The notes beneath the pieces are model-generated. The model saw nothing but the letters and a program-made list of their open reading frames with translations. It was not told the DNA's origin and searched no databases. Below are positions 11,197 to 19,186 of a stretch of 30,299 nt of DNA, piece after piece. This stretch comes from Strigamia acuminata (taxonomy: Eukaryota > Arthropoda > Chilopoda > Geophilomorpha > Linotaeniidae): the NCBI GenBank assembly GCA_949358305.1, contig CASHSZ010000086.1, forward strand, positions 1 through 30,299, read 5' to 3'. Made by a program: the position numbers and the translations under genes. The number at the start of each line of letters is the position of its first letter. Position 1 is the first letter of the stretch.

Positions 11197-13072
11197 TTTA
11201 TTCAGTGTCGCCCTGGTGGGAAATAACGGCAACCGCCTAAAACTACGGAAGTTCTAGATCCAGATTACGTCCATTTCGATATTAACTTTTAAGTTTTCAA
11301 TCCTGAAAATATATAATGGATTATTTTGTATTCAAAATTGCATTCTATTATACCAACGAAGGAAGCTTTAAATAAACGTTATTTATCGTGTGGCATCACA
11401 TCACACGCATGCCCACAAACAAGCATCGTAAACTTTTGTTCATCAAACCAATTACCGTAATTGTGATGACACATTTGATGTTTTAGTCTCGTTCATTCAT
11501 TCAGTTTATTGATTCAAAGTGGCTTACCGCAATTTCTATTTTGTTTTAGCTACCTTTCCTTGCCTGTTTTGTTCGTTGCAATATCGCAACTTTTTTAGAA
11601 TCTTCATTACATACTCGCTGACAGGCTTTCAAAGAATAAAGCCTTTTAAAAATATAAACCAATTATCTTCGTACTCTGCATCTACGTGGTTCCCCCAATT
11701 TAATTCAATTTTTTACATGCCAAACATGTTTTTCGTTTTAATATGAAGTATAGCTACTGGCTGTGACAATACAAATACTTCTATACCATGTCGCAACCTC
11801 AAATATTATATTTATTTTATTTACTAATGGCAGTTGTCTTGGTGGTTGTTAGATAATTGCGGCAGAATGCCTTAAATGTCTTAGATTTTATGCTTTAAAT
11901 TATTTGTTAGTAATATTTAATGAATGCAAATGTTGTTTCTACCTGAGAAAGACGATGAATTAATAAAACGATGATTTTTAAGTATTTCTTAATTTCGTGA
12001 TATCACCGCAGTCTTTAAACAGCGGAATCGGAAGTCCCTTGAAATTTTTATCGTATCCACTTCCACTAAAACGTTGGACCATTAAAACAAGATTAAATAA
12101 CGCTGTAACTCATTCCATTCGTGATAAACAACTGTGTCACCAAGGTAGGTGCAATTTAAAGCAACGCTGCGTATAGATCTTTGTGTTATTTCCATTGAAA
12201 ATAAAAAATTACTACAAACAAACTTGGAGGTAGTGATCCTCTGGGAATCCCACACGTTTCTCGTCTTGTCTGTCTCTATGACAATAACATTTGCCACCAT
12301 CCATGTGGTATTTGGTTTCACCAGTTCTCGGTATGATATTTAATACAAATAATGATCTATTTCTTTTTCCCTCCACTTTTTCCCGAGGTTAGAGACCCAT
12401 TTTGCTTCGTATGTACACGTGGAAGTGGAAACGTGATCAGTTGCTTAGTTGCTTCATCTGGTCTGATTGCAAAACTTCTCGTAAACATAATTAAATTAGT
12501 GGTTCTATTAGATGCATTCGAATAGAAACATTTTCACTTTTTAGCAATACGGTTGAATAAGTTCGCTTTAATTTGGGATTTCAGTTAAAACTAGAAATCA
12601 TGGTTAGTTATTGATGCTGCTTGGAATCTTCTTTATTCCCTATATCCTTCATAGACACATTCTCACTGCTGTGGTACAAATAGTTGTTGTATTCAAGACT
12701 AAAAGGAGGAGTCACTTAATCTTCATCTGCCAAAGACAAATGTGTGTAGCAGAAGCAATTTTTCTCAGTGGAATGCAGAGAAAACACTCTTTTTGTTTTT
12801 TAAAAAACATAAAGCACAAAGGGTAGTGCCATTACGTATGTGGGATTAAATGCGGATTTATTGACAGAGAGAAAAGTAATAAATTTTATTTTGTTTTGGA
12901 ATTACACGTTGGTGAATAATTGGGAAAATGAAGCGCTTGTGCTGATTGCAGCGAAGCCGAAGATCTAAGGGAAATGAATTTCCAGTTGAAATATTAATGA
13001 TGCTAAAACCAACAGAAAATAAACTTCATTTGCTAAGAATCAAGGTGCAAAAAATTCAATTTCCGACTAACT
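11197..13072. other. Host non-coding DNA up to the element's left end
   Basis: No gene recognised. The first bases upstream of 11196 would be the promoter of the minus-strand gene; they include CCACCAGGGCGACA at about 11206-11219 on the minus strand. The longest open frame (12321-12082, minus) has no recognisable domain. The last six bases before the element are CTAACT (13067-13072). Confidence 0.5.
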
Positions 13073-13174
13073 TGTTGTAGTAAAATATGAGATCTATGAA
13101 TACGCATTTAAGATGCAATTCTTGATTTCTACCTCAAGGAGGGATTTAAAGGGATGAAGGAGGAAATCACCCGA
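13073..13174 (+). repeat. Left terminal inverted repeat
   Basis: Starts TGTTGTAGTAAAATATGAG. Positions 13073-13167 match the reverse complement of 30201-30295 with one mismatch (13124 G, paired with 30244). After a 2-base difference, CCCGA still matches, giving about 102 bp. The outermost bases are 5'-TG, with 3'-CA at the other end, as in retroviral-type integrase substrates. Confidence 0.95.
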
Positions 13175-13599
13175 GGCAAGGCCATGGGAAAGTGCATTAA
13201 ATTATTCTGCTGTTTGAATTAAAGAGTTTTAAAAGGAAGTAGGTCATTGACTTCACCTGCTTCTATCACAACTGGTTTTTTTGGAACGTTTCATTTTACT
13301 GGAGGGAAAATGAATAAATGACGTGATTTGTTTACATGTACTTTGTTGGCAAAATCACACATATTAACCATTTTTAGGAAAGTGGGAGGTAATTAAAGTG
13401 AAAGTGGGGGTAAATCGTATGGACTTCCAATGACAGTGGGCAACATTTGCCATTGTTTAAAGTTTTCTGAGGGTATTGGAAGTGGGGGTTACGGCAAAAT
13501 TAAAAGTGGGGGTAATTTTAAACGGTTTGTCTCGAGATGGTGAGTCGAATGCTATATTGCACGTATGGGTCAGGGTGTTTGATCACATGTTGAATCTGC
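13175..13599. other. Left subterminal non-coding DNA
   Basis: No gene. Contains several AAGTGGGGGT words (about 13380-13520), suggesting a degenerate G-rich repeat. Open frames entering the tandem array from here have no domain features and are regarded as chance. Confidence 0.6.
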
Positions 13600-14186
13600 A
13601 CTTGGTGAAATTTTGGCTATGTCCAACACGCTTCATTGGTGAAATTTTGGCTATGTCCAACACGCTTTGTTGGTGAAATTTGGCTATGTCCAACACGCTT
13701 CGTTGGTGATATTTTGACTATGTTCCACAAGCTTGGTTTGATATTTCGGCTATCAGGGCTGGACTGGGATCAAATTTATGGCCGGGAAATCTGGGTGTCC
13801 GGGCCACAAATAATGAAGGCGGGACAGGCTACAGCGGGCCGCGACAGGCCACAGCGGCCACGGGCCACCGGGAAACTCCCGGTAGCCCGCCGGGCCAGTC
13901 CAGCACTGTCGGCTATGTTCCACAAGCTTGGTTTGATATTTCGGCTATGTTCCACAAGCTTGGTTTGATATTTCGGCTATGTTCCACAAGCTTGGTTTGA
14001 TATTTTGACTATGTGCCACAAGCTTGGTTTGATATTTCGGCTATGTTCCACAAGCTTGGTTTGATATTTTGACTATGTCCATCACGCTTGGTTCGATATT
14101 TTGACTAAGTTCCACAAGCTTGGTTTGATATTCCGGCTATGTCCATCACGCTTGGTTCGATATTTTGACTAAGTTCCACAAGCTTC
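13600..14186 (+). repeat. 32-34 bp tandem array, about 13-14 copies, split by a MITE
   Basis: Left copies follow GGCTATGTCCAACACGCTTC + GTTGGTGAAATTTT (34 bp); right copies follow GGCTATGTTCCACAAGCTTG + GTTTGATATTTC (32 bp). Variants alternate TTCGGCTATG and TTTGACTATG or TTTGACTAAG. The array lies just inside the left terminal repeat and has no equivalent at the right end. Open frames inside it are by-products of the repeat. Confidence 0.85.
13754..13908. mobile_element. 155-bp hAT-type MITE with 8-bp target duplication
   Basis: Begins CAGGGCTGGACTGGG and ends GCCAGTCCAGCACTG, imperfect 15-bp inverted termini. The flanks TCGGCTAT (13746-13753) and TCGGCTAT (13909-13916) are identical 8-bp duplications, the hAT hallmark, as is the CAGGG start. 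The interior is strikingly GC-rich compared with its surroundings. Excision on paper leaves one intact array unit, so it inserted after the array formed. Confidence 0.85.
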
Positions 14187-14255
14187 TATATTTATATTTG
14201 TACTTATTTCTTATTTCATGTATTTATATTTGCAATTATTTCTTATTTTAATTAA

Positions 14256-14455
14256 AATTCAATTCATTTGTAAATAAATGTATTAAGATTTTTTAATAAA
14301 AAAGTCAATTGAAATGTTTAATAGGAAATGTAAAATGTCTAATTCATTTCATTTACAAATAAATGTATTAAGAATTTTTACATTTCCTATTAAACATTTC
14401 AATTGACTTTTTTATTAAAAAATCTTAATACATTTATCTGCAAATAAATTGAATT
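14256..14455. repeat. Large near-palindrome, 80-bp arms, 40-bp loop
   Basis: 14256-14335 is a near-perfect reverse complement of 14376-14455. Arms contain AAATGTATTAAGATTTTTTA and CAATTGAAATGTTTAATAGG. The loop and arm junction carry a further partial repeat of the CATTTACAAATAAATGTATTAAG type. Part of it (about 14317-14349) is related in reverse complement to the 64-bp tandem repeat near the right end. It could be a replication or recombination structure, or a fold-back transposon; no coding content. Confidence 0.85.
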
Positions 14456-15412
14456 ATCTTTATTTGACCTAAAAACAATTTCATTTTAAATAAAAATTCA
14501 ATTGCCCCTGGGGAAATTTTTTTTATTCACAAATGAAATGTGACCTAGTTGAAAGACCAGTTTAATTGCAAAAGAGTTGAAATGTATTAACACAATTTAA
14601 AATGAGAATTCGTTTGATTTTTTTGTCCTGTGTGTTGTTATTAATTCCTTATTTTAATTCTATTTACAAAAAAAAATAAAACTTATTTTTAAATAAGAAA
14701 AAGTTAATTGAAAGAAAGTTTTTATTTGTTAATAGATATTAAAGTTGGAATTTATTAAACCAATTTAAAAATGAAATGGAATTAGAATTAAAACTATCCA
14801 TTAGAAAAAATCAAATGAATTCTCATTTGATTCTTTTTAATTCCATTTTAACTTTTATAATTAATAATTTTCATTTACAAATGAAAATTTTATTCCTTCT
14901 AAGTAATGGAACTTTCCAAAACCAGCTGTGTTAAAAGTAAGCCATGTGACAGCATGTAATATATCTTGTAGGAAAAACGGATATGTGATCAAACAAACAA
15001 ATTGATAAACATTTATCAAAACAAAAAAAAACAAAAAAAAAATGTTAAACAGTCGAATGAAAATATTTTTTTCCTCACCAGCAATTAAATTTCCCCCCCC
15101 CCGAAGGCTTTTGCTCTTTAAAAACAAAAATAGCCTTTAGAGATTTTTTTTTAATGAGTCAGAAAAACAGGTTTTCAAAGTGACTCAATCAGAAATAAAT
15201 GAATAATAAATTGTAAAGAAAAATAATTTTATTCAGCTTTTAATTAAAAATTCTTTTACACATTTTATTTGTTTTTCAAAATTTTTTTTTACATTGACAA
15301 ACGAGTTAGCAGAACAGGGGGCACTGCAATGATTACATACGTCACAATTAAACAAGACACTGTTAAATGAATGGCGTAAGAATGCTCTAGTATGTTCATA
15401 AAACTCCATTTT
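14456..15412. other. AT-rich non-coding DNA inside the element
   Basis: No supported gene. Many imperfect inverted and direct repeats of AATTCATTT/AAATGAATT-like words, poly(A)/poly(T) and a C9 run near 15093. The 88-codon minus-strand frame at 15127-14861 translates to a hydrophobic, Phe-rich product of this composition and is probably chance. Confidence 0.5.
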
Positions 15413-15703
15413 TTATAAACATTCATTCTCTTCATCAAAAAAATCTATATCCTTAATTTTCTTGCCCGGAATAATTTGATACAACTGCCTTATGTGTACT
15501 CTTGTTTCTGAGTTGAGAGAATCATGTATTATTCTTGCTCTTTTTATTATTTTGCTTAGTTCAGGAAATTGTCCATCAATGCGAAATACAAATGCAAAAT
15601 TATTTATATCTGTAATTTCAGCCCCCCATCTACTTATAAGTTCAAAGATTATTTGCAGTAATATTTTCTCACTTTTTTCATAAGTTGCACAAAAAAATTC
15701 CAT
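15413..15703 (-). CDS. Accessory protein of unknown function, 96 aa
   Basis: The ATG at 15703 opens a 96-codon frame in a very AT-rich context where long frames are unlikely, and the translation is ordinary in composition rather than low complexity. It looks helical and soluble, with an acidic C-terminus (KIKDIDFFDEENECL). No motif is recognised, including no LxCxE and no zinc-binding pattern. It is the last gene of the leftward block. Such lineage-specific small ORFs next to the integrase are common in adintovirus-like elements; I cannot assign a role. Confidence 0.6.
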   Translation of the reverse strand: MEFFCATYEKSEKILLQIIFELISRWGAEITDINNFAFVFRIDGQFPELSKIIKRARIIHDSLNSETRVHIRQLYQIIPGKKIKDIDFFDEENECL

Positions 15704-16102
15704 GTTATTCAGCTGAGAAATAATTTATTTTTAATTGAAAATTTAATTAAAATGATGTTTACATACTATATTTTTAATTTATTTTTAATTGAAAATTTAT
15801 TTAAAAGCAATTTTATTTATATTTTTTAAAATTTATTTATTTATTATGCATTTGCCGGATGAGTCACGCTGCTTTAATATAATTACATGGTCACGTGTTT
15901 TGAATTAAATCAGGTGTTTATTCACATATTCATTTTTATTTCCAGATTTAATATGTGAAATATAATTTGTAATTACACCCAATTAATCAAAAGACTATTT
16001 CCTTATTCAGAGAAAAAACAGTAAAATTAACAATATAAATATTATTTTAAAAACTTGTGATAATTAATTACATAATGCCGCATTATATATATAGAGTAGC
16101 AT
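15704..16102. other. AT-rich spacer between accessory genes
   Basis: Contains two TTTTTAATTGAAAATTTA direct repeats (about 15729 and 15782) that would lie in the upstream region of the 96-residue gene, plus a run of TATATATA at about 16086. No open frame worth reporting. Confidence 0.5.
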
Positions 16103-16384
16103 TTAGCCGAATAAATGACTTATTTCAGCCAATTCCTGGATTTCGGCGATAGTTACATTGTCGTGTACGTATTTGACGTGTTCAATATTCTCACTGGAAA
16201 ATCTTCCAAGTTTCTCCACCAGAGTTTGAATCTTGATCTGAAATGCCGGTCGCCACAAAAGTAACGAATCGGTTCTCTGATCTATTGAGCCACCATAATG
16301 GACCAATAAAAATAAGGATAAATGTTTCAAAATTATTTTCTTTTCATCGGTAGTTTTGTTCTGTTGGAGTTGAAAGAGATACAT
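16103..16384 (-). CDS. Accessory protein of unknown function, 93 aa
   Basis: ATG at 16384. Composition is normal and predicted helical, with a hydrophobic patch (LKHLSLFLLVHYGG, around residues 20-33) too short and interrupted to be a confident membrane span. A TATA-type element identical to that of the polymerase gene lies 56 bases upstream of the ATG, which supports a real and separately transcribed gene. No family recognised. Confidence 0.6.
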   Translation of the reverse strand: MYLFQLQQNKTTDEKKIILKHLSLFLLVHYGGSIDQRTDSLLLWRPAFQIKIQTLVEKLGRFSSENIEHVKYVHDNVTIAEIQELAEISHLFG

Positions 16385-16428
16385 TTAATTCTTTTCTTTC
16401 TCAAATTGAAGTGAATATAATAATGTTG

Positions 16429-16440
16429 CTTTTTTATATA
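16429..16440 (-). promoter_or_regulatory. TATA-type promoter element of the 93-aa gene
   Basis: The minus strand reads TATATAAAAAAG, with its first T 56 bases before the ATG. The same 12-mer precedes the DNA polymerase gene (29641-29630). The spacing allows a start site about 30 bases downstream. Confidence 0.5.
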
Positions 16441-16453
16441 TAGAAAATTTTTG

Positions 16454-16585
16454 TTACGGTTTCATTTTTGATTTGACACGGACTTTAACACATGCCCGTG
16501 CTTGTTTGCAGACTTTCCGCAAGGTTTTGTGCGAATCTTTGTTGATTTCAAATTAGGATTGTTTTAACTTCTTAAATAATTTCAT
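16454..16585 (-). pseudogene. Possible broken short ORF for a basic peptide
   Basis: From ATG 16585 a frame of 44 codons runs to TAA at 16454 but has one internal TAA after ten codons. The part after the stop is Lys/Arg-rich with two cysteines (for example LRKVCKQARACVKVRVKSK), reminiscent in composition of small viral core peptides. It fills the gap between the protease and the 93-residue gene. Without homologues I cannot tell a broken gene from chance. Confidence 0.25.
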
Positions 16586-16616
16586 TTTTTTGAGAAAAAT
16601 GGAAATTGGGTTTACT

Positions 16617-17036
16617 TTACAACAACTCAAGATTATTCATTCCTCGAATGATTTTAATGATTGTATTCTGCCTGAGATTAAGATTGGCTGCTAAATAGAG
16701 CGCAAAGAGGCAAAACATCCCGCAAGAATCTTCTTTTGTCAACGAATACATTTCTTTTGTAGCATAATCTAGGGTAACGTCTCTTCCGACAAAATCAATG
16801 ATCTCTTTAGGTGGAACGTTTCCCAAATTATCAAAGTATATGCCTCTGTCATTGCAAAGATACAAGCTGACCCAATGGGTACCACCACCCGTCGATGGGT
16901 CTAAATTGATGACGAAGCTTTCATTCTTGCCCCGGTGATTCGCGAGCGGTTTCAAGCAATCGATGGGCAACACGTTGTTGAAGTGAGCGATACGTAGTTT
17001 ATTCTTCGCCCAGTTGTAAATTTCCACGTTATTCAT
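16617..17036 (-). CDS. Adenain-like (Ulp1-fold) cysteine protease, leftward copy, 139 aa
   Basis: Residues 51-60 (GGTHWVSLYL, His54), 67-72 (YFDNLG, Asp69) and 103-110 (DSCGMFCL, Cys105) give the His-Asp-Cys arrangement of adenovirus-type maturation proteases, in the right order. A short N-terminal helix and a loop with FNNVLP correspond to the FRGVF region of the other copy. It overlaps the integrase stop by four bases (ATGA), so it is probably co-expressed with it. It is clearly different from the rightward protease at 23576-23890, with a longer C-terminal tail. Role in virion maturation is inferred; because it sits with the integrase, it might act on other substrates. Confidence 0.85.
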   Translation of the reverse strand: MNNVEIYNWAKNKLRIAHFNNVLPIDCLKPLANHRGKNESFVINLDPSTGGGTHWVSLYLCNDRGIYFDNLGNVPPKEIIDFVGRDVTLDYATKEMYSLTKEDSCGMFCLFALYLAANLNLRQNTIIKIIRGMNNLELL

Positions 17037-17986
17037 TTTTTAATGTCGATAAGATCATCCACCCATGAATTATGCTTCTGATCGTAGCCGACCCATTTCA
17101 CTAGGTACTTCCATGATCCATCGCTGTTTTTCTTTTTTCTAATGACTTTCTCGATCAAGTAGGGATCATCTACCCTGGTTTCAGTTTTTTGGAGTTCTTC
17201 ACGGTAAAAGGAACCTTCGATCGATTCTCCCAAACTGTCTTTCAATTTGAAAATTGGAGGTTCATACGTCGTGTCCACTTTATCAATTGTAAAGATTTCA
17301 TTAGTCCAATTTTGCAAAAACCCTTTGTCAAATATGGATTTGGATTTGGAAATACGCACTCGGTCGCCCACTTTGAATTTAGGCTTGGACGTTGCTGGTT
17401 CGGGAAGTAATTTTAGTCTGAGCGCCTTTTCATGTTTGGGAGCCACATCTTTGGGTTTCATGTTGGTCGTACGGTGAACCGAAGAGTTATAACGGGTCAT
17501 CAATTGGGGTAAGATAGTAATCCAATTCCTCGAACCTTTCAAAGTAAAATGCCTGTACATGCGCTCTTTGAGCGTGCGATTGAACCGCTCGACCATGCTC
17601 GCTTTCAACGGCGAGTGTGTGGAAAAATGGTTGATGTTGAACTTTTTGACCAGTGCCTTGAAATGGGAATTGTAGAATTCTTTCCCCCAATCGGATGCCA
17701 TGTTGACCGGCCCCTTATTCCCCGCTTTGACAAGCACCTTTTCAAATGCAGCGGTTACCTCTTTGCCAGTCTTTGATTTGATGGGAACCGCATACGCATA
17801 TTTAGAGAACGCATCTATAACCGTTAATAAGTATTTATAACCTTTGTTTACACGGGAAAAAGGTATCAATTCGACTAAATCGATCTGCCATAAGTCGTTG
17901 ATTGCAAAAGATACGACCGGACGTCTGACGTAATGCCTACGTGCCGGCTTATGTAATTCAGATACCAGTTGTTCTATGTCAGGCAT
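17033..17986 (-). CDS. INT: Retroviral-type integrase with C-terminal chromodomain, 317 aa
   Basis: Catalyses insertion of the linear element into the host chromosome. The RVE core has Asp36 (WQIDLVE), Asp99 (SDWGKEFYN) and Glu133 (SMVERFNRTLK), the D,D,E triad. An SH3-like part with FKVGDRVRISK precedes a chromodomain near residues 275-317 (YLVKWVGYDQKHNSW), probably for chromatin targeting. The N-terminus is short: only the last segment before the core (ELHKPARRHYVRRP) is present and no HHCC zinc module is seen. The frame cannot extend upstream because a TAA precedes the A-run. The start lies inside a 15-A run shared with the PLA2 gene end (8-base overlap). Confidence 0.95.
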   Translation of the reverse strand: MPDIEQLVSELHKPARRHYVRRPVVSFAINDLWQIDLVELIPFSRVNKGYKYLLTVIDAFSKYAYAVPIKSKTGKEVTAAFEKVLVKAGNKGPVNMASDWGKEFYNSHFKALVKKFNINHFSTHSPLKASMVERFNRTLKERMYRHFTLKGSRNWITILPQLMTRYNSSVHRTTNMKPKDVAPKHEKALRLKLLPEPATSKPKFKVGDRVRISKSKSIFDKGFLQNWTNEIFTIDKVDTTYEPPIFKLKDSLGESIEGSFYREELQKTETRVDDPYLIEKVIRKKKNSDGSWKYLVKWVGYDQKHNSWVDDLIDIKK

Positions 17987-18383
17987 TTTTTTTTTTTTTT
18001 AGTCCCATTCCCAGTTTAAGTTTGGTATTGAACGTTGCTTTGATTGCTTTGGCGGCTAATTTTGTGCTTAAACTGACTGTTGGATCGGAGATGATTAAAA
18101 CACATGCTTCGACCAACTTTCTGTCTGCTTCGTGTCTGGCTTCTAAGTTCTCATTTATGTAAGCAATGTCGTGCAGCTTGCACGCTTCATCCAATGGGTT
18201 TATGCCTTTATCACCTCTAGCTAAACGCTTATCTAATTTTGTGCCTGGACCGCAATAATTGTACCCAGGGATATGCATTTCTACCGGTAATTTATTGATT
18301 AGTTTATTCAAAAGTCCTTTTCCGGTTGCTGGAGATTTTTTTTTTTTATGAACTGATATTTCAAGGTCCCGCATGCCAAGCAT
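17979..18383 (-). CDS. Parvovirus-type phospholipase A2-like domain protein
   Basis: The frame encodes a PLA2 calcium-loop motif (YNYCGPGT, residues 41-48) and the catalytic His-Asp (KLHDIAY, His71 Asp72) at the spacing seen in parvovirus VP1 PLA2 domains. These domains act on endosomal membranes during cell entry; adintovirus-like elements are known to carry such genes. A Lys-rich, glycine-containing tail follows. The ATG at 18383 is probably not the true start: the first dozen residues overlap the zinc-ribbon ORF in another frame, and the PLA2 protein proper begins at a 12-A run (18347-18336) where a one-base shift would connect both. The stop overlaps the integrase start. Confidence 0.85.
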   Translation of the reverse strand: MLGMRDLEISVHKKKKSPATGKGLLNKLINKLPVEMHIPGYNYCGPGTKLDKRLARGDKGINPLDEACKLHDIAYINENLEARHEADRKLVEACVLIISDPTVSLSTKLAAKAIKATFNTKLKLGMGLKKKKNA

Positions 18384-18472
18384 TTACCTCTTTTGTAGGC
18401 TCTGTTGTTTTTAGTGACTCCCATTTCCAACGTGCCGGTAGGAGTAGACTTTTTACATTTAACGCAAAACAT
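18308..18472 (-). CDS. Small zinc-ribbon protein, likely N-terminal domain of the PLA2 gene
   Basis: A 54-codon frame from ATG 18472. It carries two CxxC pairs (MFCVKC: Cys3, Cys6; KCLACG: Cys31, Cys34) with a conserved-looking middle (KNNRAYKRGKC). This resembles the short zinc-ribbon family I recall as DUF5679, present in many viruses. After the 12-A run it reads about 12 further codons and stops. The frame differs by one base from the PLA2 frame, which opens exactly there. Most likely it is one gene, either shifted during expression or carrying a one-base loss in the homopolymer. Confidence 0.75.
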   Translation of the reverse strand: MFCVKCKKSTPTGTLEMGVTKNNRAYKRGKCLACGTLKYQFIKKKNLQQPEKDF

Positions 18473-18508
18473 GTTTGTCTTCTTTTTTTTATTACGGGAA
18501 TATAAAAA
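18473..18508. promoter_or_regulatory. 36-bp divergent intergenic region
   Basis: Separates the leftward block (zinc ribbon, PLA2, integrase, protease) from the rightward virion block. It contains a T8 run and TATAAAAA touching the ATG of the ATPase gene; the same bases read as TATATT 30 bases before the zinc-ribbon ATG. One AT-rich core may serve both directions. Confidence 0.4.
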
Positions 18509-19186
18509 ATGAATGTCATAAATTTTGACACGGGGCGTTTGGATAAATGTGATAAGTCGATTCTGCCAAAAAACATAAGATGCATCATGTGTGGCCCGGC
18601 TGAATGTGGGAAAACGAATCTGTTGCTAAACTTCCTGCATTGGCTACGGTTCGACAAGCTGATGGTGTTTTCTAAAACTTTATTTCAACCAAAATACGAG
18701 CGGTTAAGAGAGTTGTTCGAGGATCTAGAATCGGAATTGGGCAAACAGGTAGCTCATTTCTTCCCGAGCAACGAGGATGTGCCGTCTCCCGAACAACTTT
18801 TTGATAAATCCGTGAACAAGTCTATTTTTGTGTTTGATGATGTGATGACCGACAAGCAACATAATATTGAGAAATATTTTGCCCAGGGCCGTCATAGTAA
18901 CGTAGACTCTTTTTACTTGTGTCAGACTTATAGCCGAATCCCAAAACAGGTGATAAGAGACAATGCCAATTTAATAATCATGTTCAGACAAGACGAAAGA
19001 AACATGAAACACGTTTTTGACAACCATGTTGGAACGGACATGACGTACGTTCGATTCAGAGACATGTGTAAGTCGTGTTGGGATGATGATACGTTTGGCT
19101 TTCTCACCATTGACAAGACCAAGTCTATGTCGAGCGGGAGATATAAAAATAAATTTTCCCCATTTTTAAAAAATGAACATGAATAA
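18509..19186 (+). CDS. A32/FtsK-HerA-type genome packaging ATPase, 225 aa
   Basis: Packages the element's DNA into capsids. Walker A is GPAECGKT (residues 29-36), Walker B IFVFDD (106-111), followed by the sensor-like region LCQTYSRIP (138-145) and RDNANLIIMFRQ, as in Polinton and poxvirus A32-type ATPases. Length is normal for the family. The ATG follows TATAAAAA immediately. Its end overlaps the start of the next gene by 14 bases. Confidence 0.95.
   Translation: MNVINFDTGRLDKCDKSILPKNIRCIMCGPAECGKTNLLLNFLHWLRFDKLMVFSKTLFQPKYERLRELFEDLESELGKQVAHFFPSNEDVPSPEQLFDKSVNKSIFVFDDVMTDKQHNIEKYFAQGRHSNVDSFYLCQTYSRIPKQVIRDNANLIIMFRQDERNMKHVFDNHVGTDMTYVRFRDMCKSCWDDDTFGFLTIDKTKSMSSGRYKNKFSPFLKNEHE

Noticed and set aside
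13476-13968. Two ORFs of 66 and 110 codons near the left end of the element
   Set aside because: They run through the tandem array and the MITE, so their repeats are DNA repeats read in frame.
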